DNA from: Aphanothece sacrum FPU1
GTDB lineage: Bacteria > Cyanobacteriota > Cyanobacteriia > Cyanobacteriales > Microcystaceae
Reading direction: 5' to 3'
Assembly: GCF_003864295.1 (NCBI RefSeq)
Contig: NZ_BDQK01000014.1
Location: 182,389-246,388 of the forward strand
DNA: 64,000 nucleotides
Shown here: piece after piece, positions 61,860 through 64,000 of the stretch
Position numbering within the stretch: position 1 is the first letter of the stretch
Layout: each line of letters starts with the position of its first letter
Position numbers and translations under genes: made by a program
Notes under the pieces: generated by a model
What the model saw: only the letters and a program-made list of their open reading frames with translations
Told to the model about the DNA's origin: nothing
Database searches by the model: none

Positions 61860-62717
61860 ATGGTGTCTCATTCCTCTCAATTTAAGTTAATGGGACTATC
61901 GGCGGATGATTCATTCGCCGATAATCCAGCTTATACGGTAGAATTGGCCTTAAACAATCTCCAACAGACTGATGATCCCGGTGCGCGTTATTATTCTGCT
62001 TGGTGGATTGGACGATTTCGGGTAGATGATCCGGTGGCCATTGATGCTTTAATGATGGCTTTAGAGGATGAAAGCGATCGCTCTCCTGATGGAGGTTATC
62101 CTTTACGCAGAAATGCAGCTAAAGCTTTGGGAAAATTAGGCGATCGCCGAGTTGTTCCTGGGTTGCTTAAAGCTTTGGAATGTCCTGATTATTATGTGCG
62201 AGAGTCGGCGGCCCAAGCGTTGGAAATGTTGGGGGATAGTCGGGCCATAGAATCTTTGGTCAAGTTACTTGATGGGGGGGTAGAAGCAGCGCAACAAGTA
62301 ACTGGGAAACCCCATCTAGTTCAACCTTATGAGGCTATTTTAGAGGCGTTGGGTACTTTAAACGCAACTGAAGCAAGTGGTTTAATTGAGCCATTTTTAG
62401 AGCATTTTATCCCAAAAGTTAAATATGCGGCGGCACGGGCCATGTACCAATTAACCGGGAATGATTGTTATGGACAACGACTGGTGTTAGCTTTGCAGGA
62501 AAAGGATTTACAAGTACGTCGTTCGGCCTTGATGGATATGGGGGCTATTGGCTATTTGAATGGGGCCGAAGCGATCGCTAATACTTTAGCAGAAAATAGC
62601 TTAAAGTTAATTGCTTTAAAGGGAATTTTAGAGAGTCATGTGGGCCAACAATCTGTAAATTCAGGGTTATCTGAAGATAGTATTCGGGTTATGAAGCTTA
62701 TGGATGGGCTACTCTGA
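61860..62717 (+). CDS. cpcE: Phycocyanobilin lyase subunit CpcE
   Basis: About 285 residues of HEAT-like/armadillo repeats (ALMMALEDESDRSPDGGYPLRRNAAKALGKLGDRRVVPGLLKAL; YVRESAAQALEMLGDSRAIESLVKLL; VRRSALMDMGAIGYL). CpcE with CpcF attaches phycocyanobilin to Cys84 of CpcA. I prefer the ATG at 61860, which has AAGG six bases upstream; another ATG at 61845 overlaps the end of cpcD and adds five residues. cpcF is not immediately downstream in this window, which is common in unicellular strains. Expression probably depends on cpc read-through plus the tnpB promoter. Confidence 0.94.
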   Translation: MVSHSSQFKLMGLSADDSFADNPAYTVELALNNLQQTDDPGARYYSAWWIGRFRVDDPVAIDALMMALEDESDRSPDGGYPLRRNAAKALGKLGDRRVVPGLLKALECPDYYVRESAAQALEMLGDSRAIESLVKLLDGGVEAAQQVTGKPHLVQPYEAILEALGTLNATEASGLIEPFLEHFIPKVKYAAARAMYQLTGNDCYGQRLVLALQEKDLQVRRSALMDMGAIGYLNGAEAIANTLAENSLKLIALKGILESHVGQQSVNSGLSEDSIRVMKLMDGLL

Positions 62718-62742
62718 GATATTTCCTGGTTGACAATTTTAT

Positions 62743-62901
62743 TCTCCCGATATCTTGGTGTAAAATGTATAATAAGTTACAATACTTAAGATGGTGGGTT
62801 ACGACGCGCCTTAAAACTTATTAGTTTTTCATCAAAATCATAGCCGCTTCTAACCCACCCTACGAACTATAAGCTTAACTTATCACCACAGATACGGGAG
62901 A
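62743..62901. repeat. Family A MITE-like element, best-preserved copy
   Basis: A 159-bp unit with imperfect terminal inverted repeats: TCTCCCGATATCTTGG at the left and the complement of TCTCCCGTATCTGTGG at the right. Inside is a second inverted pair, GGTGGGTTACGACGCGCC and CGCTTCTAACCCACC. Copies or parts occur at 12719, 30180, 30377 and 33935. No target duplication is clear. Confidence 0.85.
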
Positions 62902-62949
62902 CAGCATGTCAGCAGGTGAAAGTAGGCTGAGTTGTTCTTAGCTTGCCTA

Positions 62950-63022
62950 TGGAGGTTAGCGGACTCGAACCGCTGACATCCTGCTTGCAAAGCAGGCGCT
63001 CTACCAACTGAGCTAAACCCCC
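62950..63022 (-). tRNA. tRNA-Ala (anticodon TGC)
   Basis: Full cloverleaf: acceptor GGGGGTT/AACCTCC with a G-T pair, D-arm GCTCAGTTGGTAGAGC, anticodon arm CCTGC-TTTGCAA-GCAGG with anticodon TGC, and T-arm AGCGG-TTCGAGT-CCGCT. Discriminator base A; CCA is not encoded. It is not within an rRNA operon. Confidence 0.96.
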
Positions 63023-63123
63023 AAGTGTTTTTTCTGGTTTAAAATTTACCAGAATTTTATTCACTTTTGTTATTATATACACATAGCTTTTCAGTTGTCA
63101 AGTCTTTTGTGTGAATTTTTCTC

Positions 63124-64000
63124 ATGACTTATTGCGTCCTTAGCTTCTATAAATTCGTTAGATTGTCCGATTTTAGGGAAAAACAAGAACCTTTACTCGA
63201 AGTTTGCCAAAAAAACGCCATTAAAGGCACTATTCATCTATCATTGGAGGGCATTAATGGTACGATTGCTGGAACAGCTTCTGATATTGAGATGGTGATT
63301 AATTATTTATGCAATGATTCTCGTTTTTTTGACTTAGAAACTAAACAATCTTTAGTGATAATCTGCCTTTTGCGCGGATGAAAGTACGCTTAAAACAAGA
63401 AATTGTGACTTTAGGAATGCCTGAAATTAATCGAGTGAAACGGTGGGAAATTATGTTAATTCTCATGATTGGAATGAGTTAATTTGATCCTGAAGTAACG
63501 GTTATTGATACGAGAAATACTTATGAAGTAGATATCGGTACTTTTCAGGGGGCTATTAATCCTCATACTCATTCTTTTCGAGAATTTCCTGATTATGTAC
63601 GTCAAAATTTAGATCCTAATAAAAATACAAAATTGCTATGTTTTGTACGGGAGGTATTCGCTGTGAAAAAGCAACTTCTTTTTTGTTAAAACAAGGATTT
63701 AAAGAAGTTTATCATCTTAAAGGTGGTATTTTAAAATATTTAGAAGAAGTTCCTCAAAATGAAAGTTTATGGCAAGGAGAATGTTTTGTTTTTGATGAAA
63801 GAATTACTGTTAAACATGAGTTAGAAGAAGGAAGTTATGAGATGTGTCTGGGTTGTGGTCATCCTATTTCTCAGGAAGATAAACGGTCTTCTGAGTATGA
63901 ACAAGGGGTTTCTTGTCCCTATTGTTTTTCGACTTTATCTCCTGAAAAATTAGCACGTCAACGGGAAAAAACAACGACAGTTAAAAAAGACACAAAACAG
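63124..64000 (+). pseudogene. Frameshifted tRNA uridine(34) hydroxylase (TrhO/YceA) gene, reaching the window edge
   Basis: Rhodanese-type TrhO sequence is recognisable across several frames. An intact 5' part (TYCVLSFYKFVRLSDF, KGTIHLSLEGINGTIAGT) runs to about 63350, where a base is lost in the TTTAGTGAT segment. NLPFARMKVRLKQEIVTLG and WNEL follow in a new frame, then a further small deletion near 63483 before [26 protein letters not shown]. Another shift precedes [32 protein letters not shown], which holds the catalytic Cys, and the C-terminal zinc-like CLGCGHPIS...CPYC. At least three or four indels make this a decayed gene unless the sequence has errors. TrhO makes 5-hydroxyuridine in tRNA. 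Confidence 0.82.

Overview
The window is chromosomal DNA from a unicellular or colonial chroococcalean cyanobacterium, probably in the Cyanothece/Crocosphaera/Rippkaea neighbourhood. This rests on a complete phycocyanin operon (cpcB-cpcA-cpcC2-cpcC1-cpcD-cpcE), psbA (photosystem II D1), psaK (photosystem I), cyanobacterium-specific families (DUF3727, Npun_F0494, DUF928, DUF1822), AT-rich sequence and many HIP1 octamers (GCGATCGC). The genus is inferred; no 16S rRNA gene is present.

Layout. 1-13 kb: housekeeping and photosynthesis genes (DUF1499 protein, MidA-like methyltransferase, an RND pump lacking half of its membrane domain, psbA, an SpkB-like kinase, an alpha/beta hydrolase, lysS with a C-terminal KTSC domain, psaK, trpF). 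14-32 kb: an accessory block with a two-partner secretion pair (TpsB and a 2185-residue TpsA exoprotein), an exported TPR-CHAT protease-like protein, a VapBC module, then on the opposite strand a sigma-like factor, a DUF1822 protein, a CHAT-CHASE2 protein split by one frameshift, and a DUF928 protein. 32-43 kb: an IS5-like element, then DUF3727, surE, tRNA-Thr, a LuxR-type response regulator, a thioredoxin-like ferredoxin, a TPR lipoprotein, rlpA-like, aroA, an XRE/coiled-coil/GrpE-like protein and hypE. 43-56 kb: a ChlH/CobN-type chelatase, a two-gene unit (TIGR03032-GNAT fusion plus an FG-GAP/cadherin-like/RTX protein), decayed TnpB elements and cobyric acid synthase. 56-63 kb: a ferredoxin and the cpc operon, interrupted between cpcC1 and cpcD by an IS200/IS605-type tnpB element. 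The end holds a MITE-like repeat, tRNA-Ala and a frameshifted trhO gene.

The best candidate for an undescribed system is the 14-32 kb block. It pairs a secreted adhesin-like protein with two CHAT caspase-like proteins, a CHASE2 sensor and a dedicated sigma-like factor, which suggests regulated proteolysis linked to surface-protein secretion. A second candidate is the translationally coupled TIGR03032-GNAT/RTX pair, which could be a modification enzyme and its exported substrate.

Intergenic DNA is rich in repeats: a modular multi-hairpin family with covarying stems (about seven copies), a roughly 160-bp MITE-like family with terminal inverted repeats (about five copies), GTAGGGGCATGGC and GGGGCGGGTTT inverted repeats, and heptanucleotide (GAATTAT) satellites, one of which has become the 3' end of aroA.
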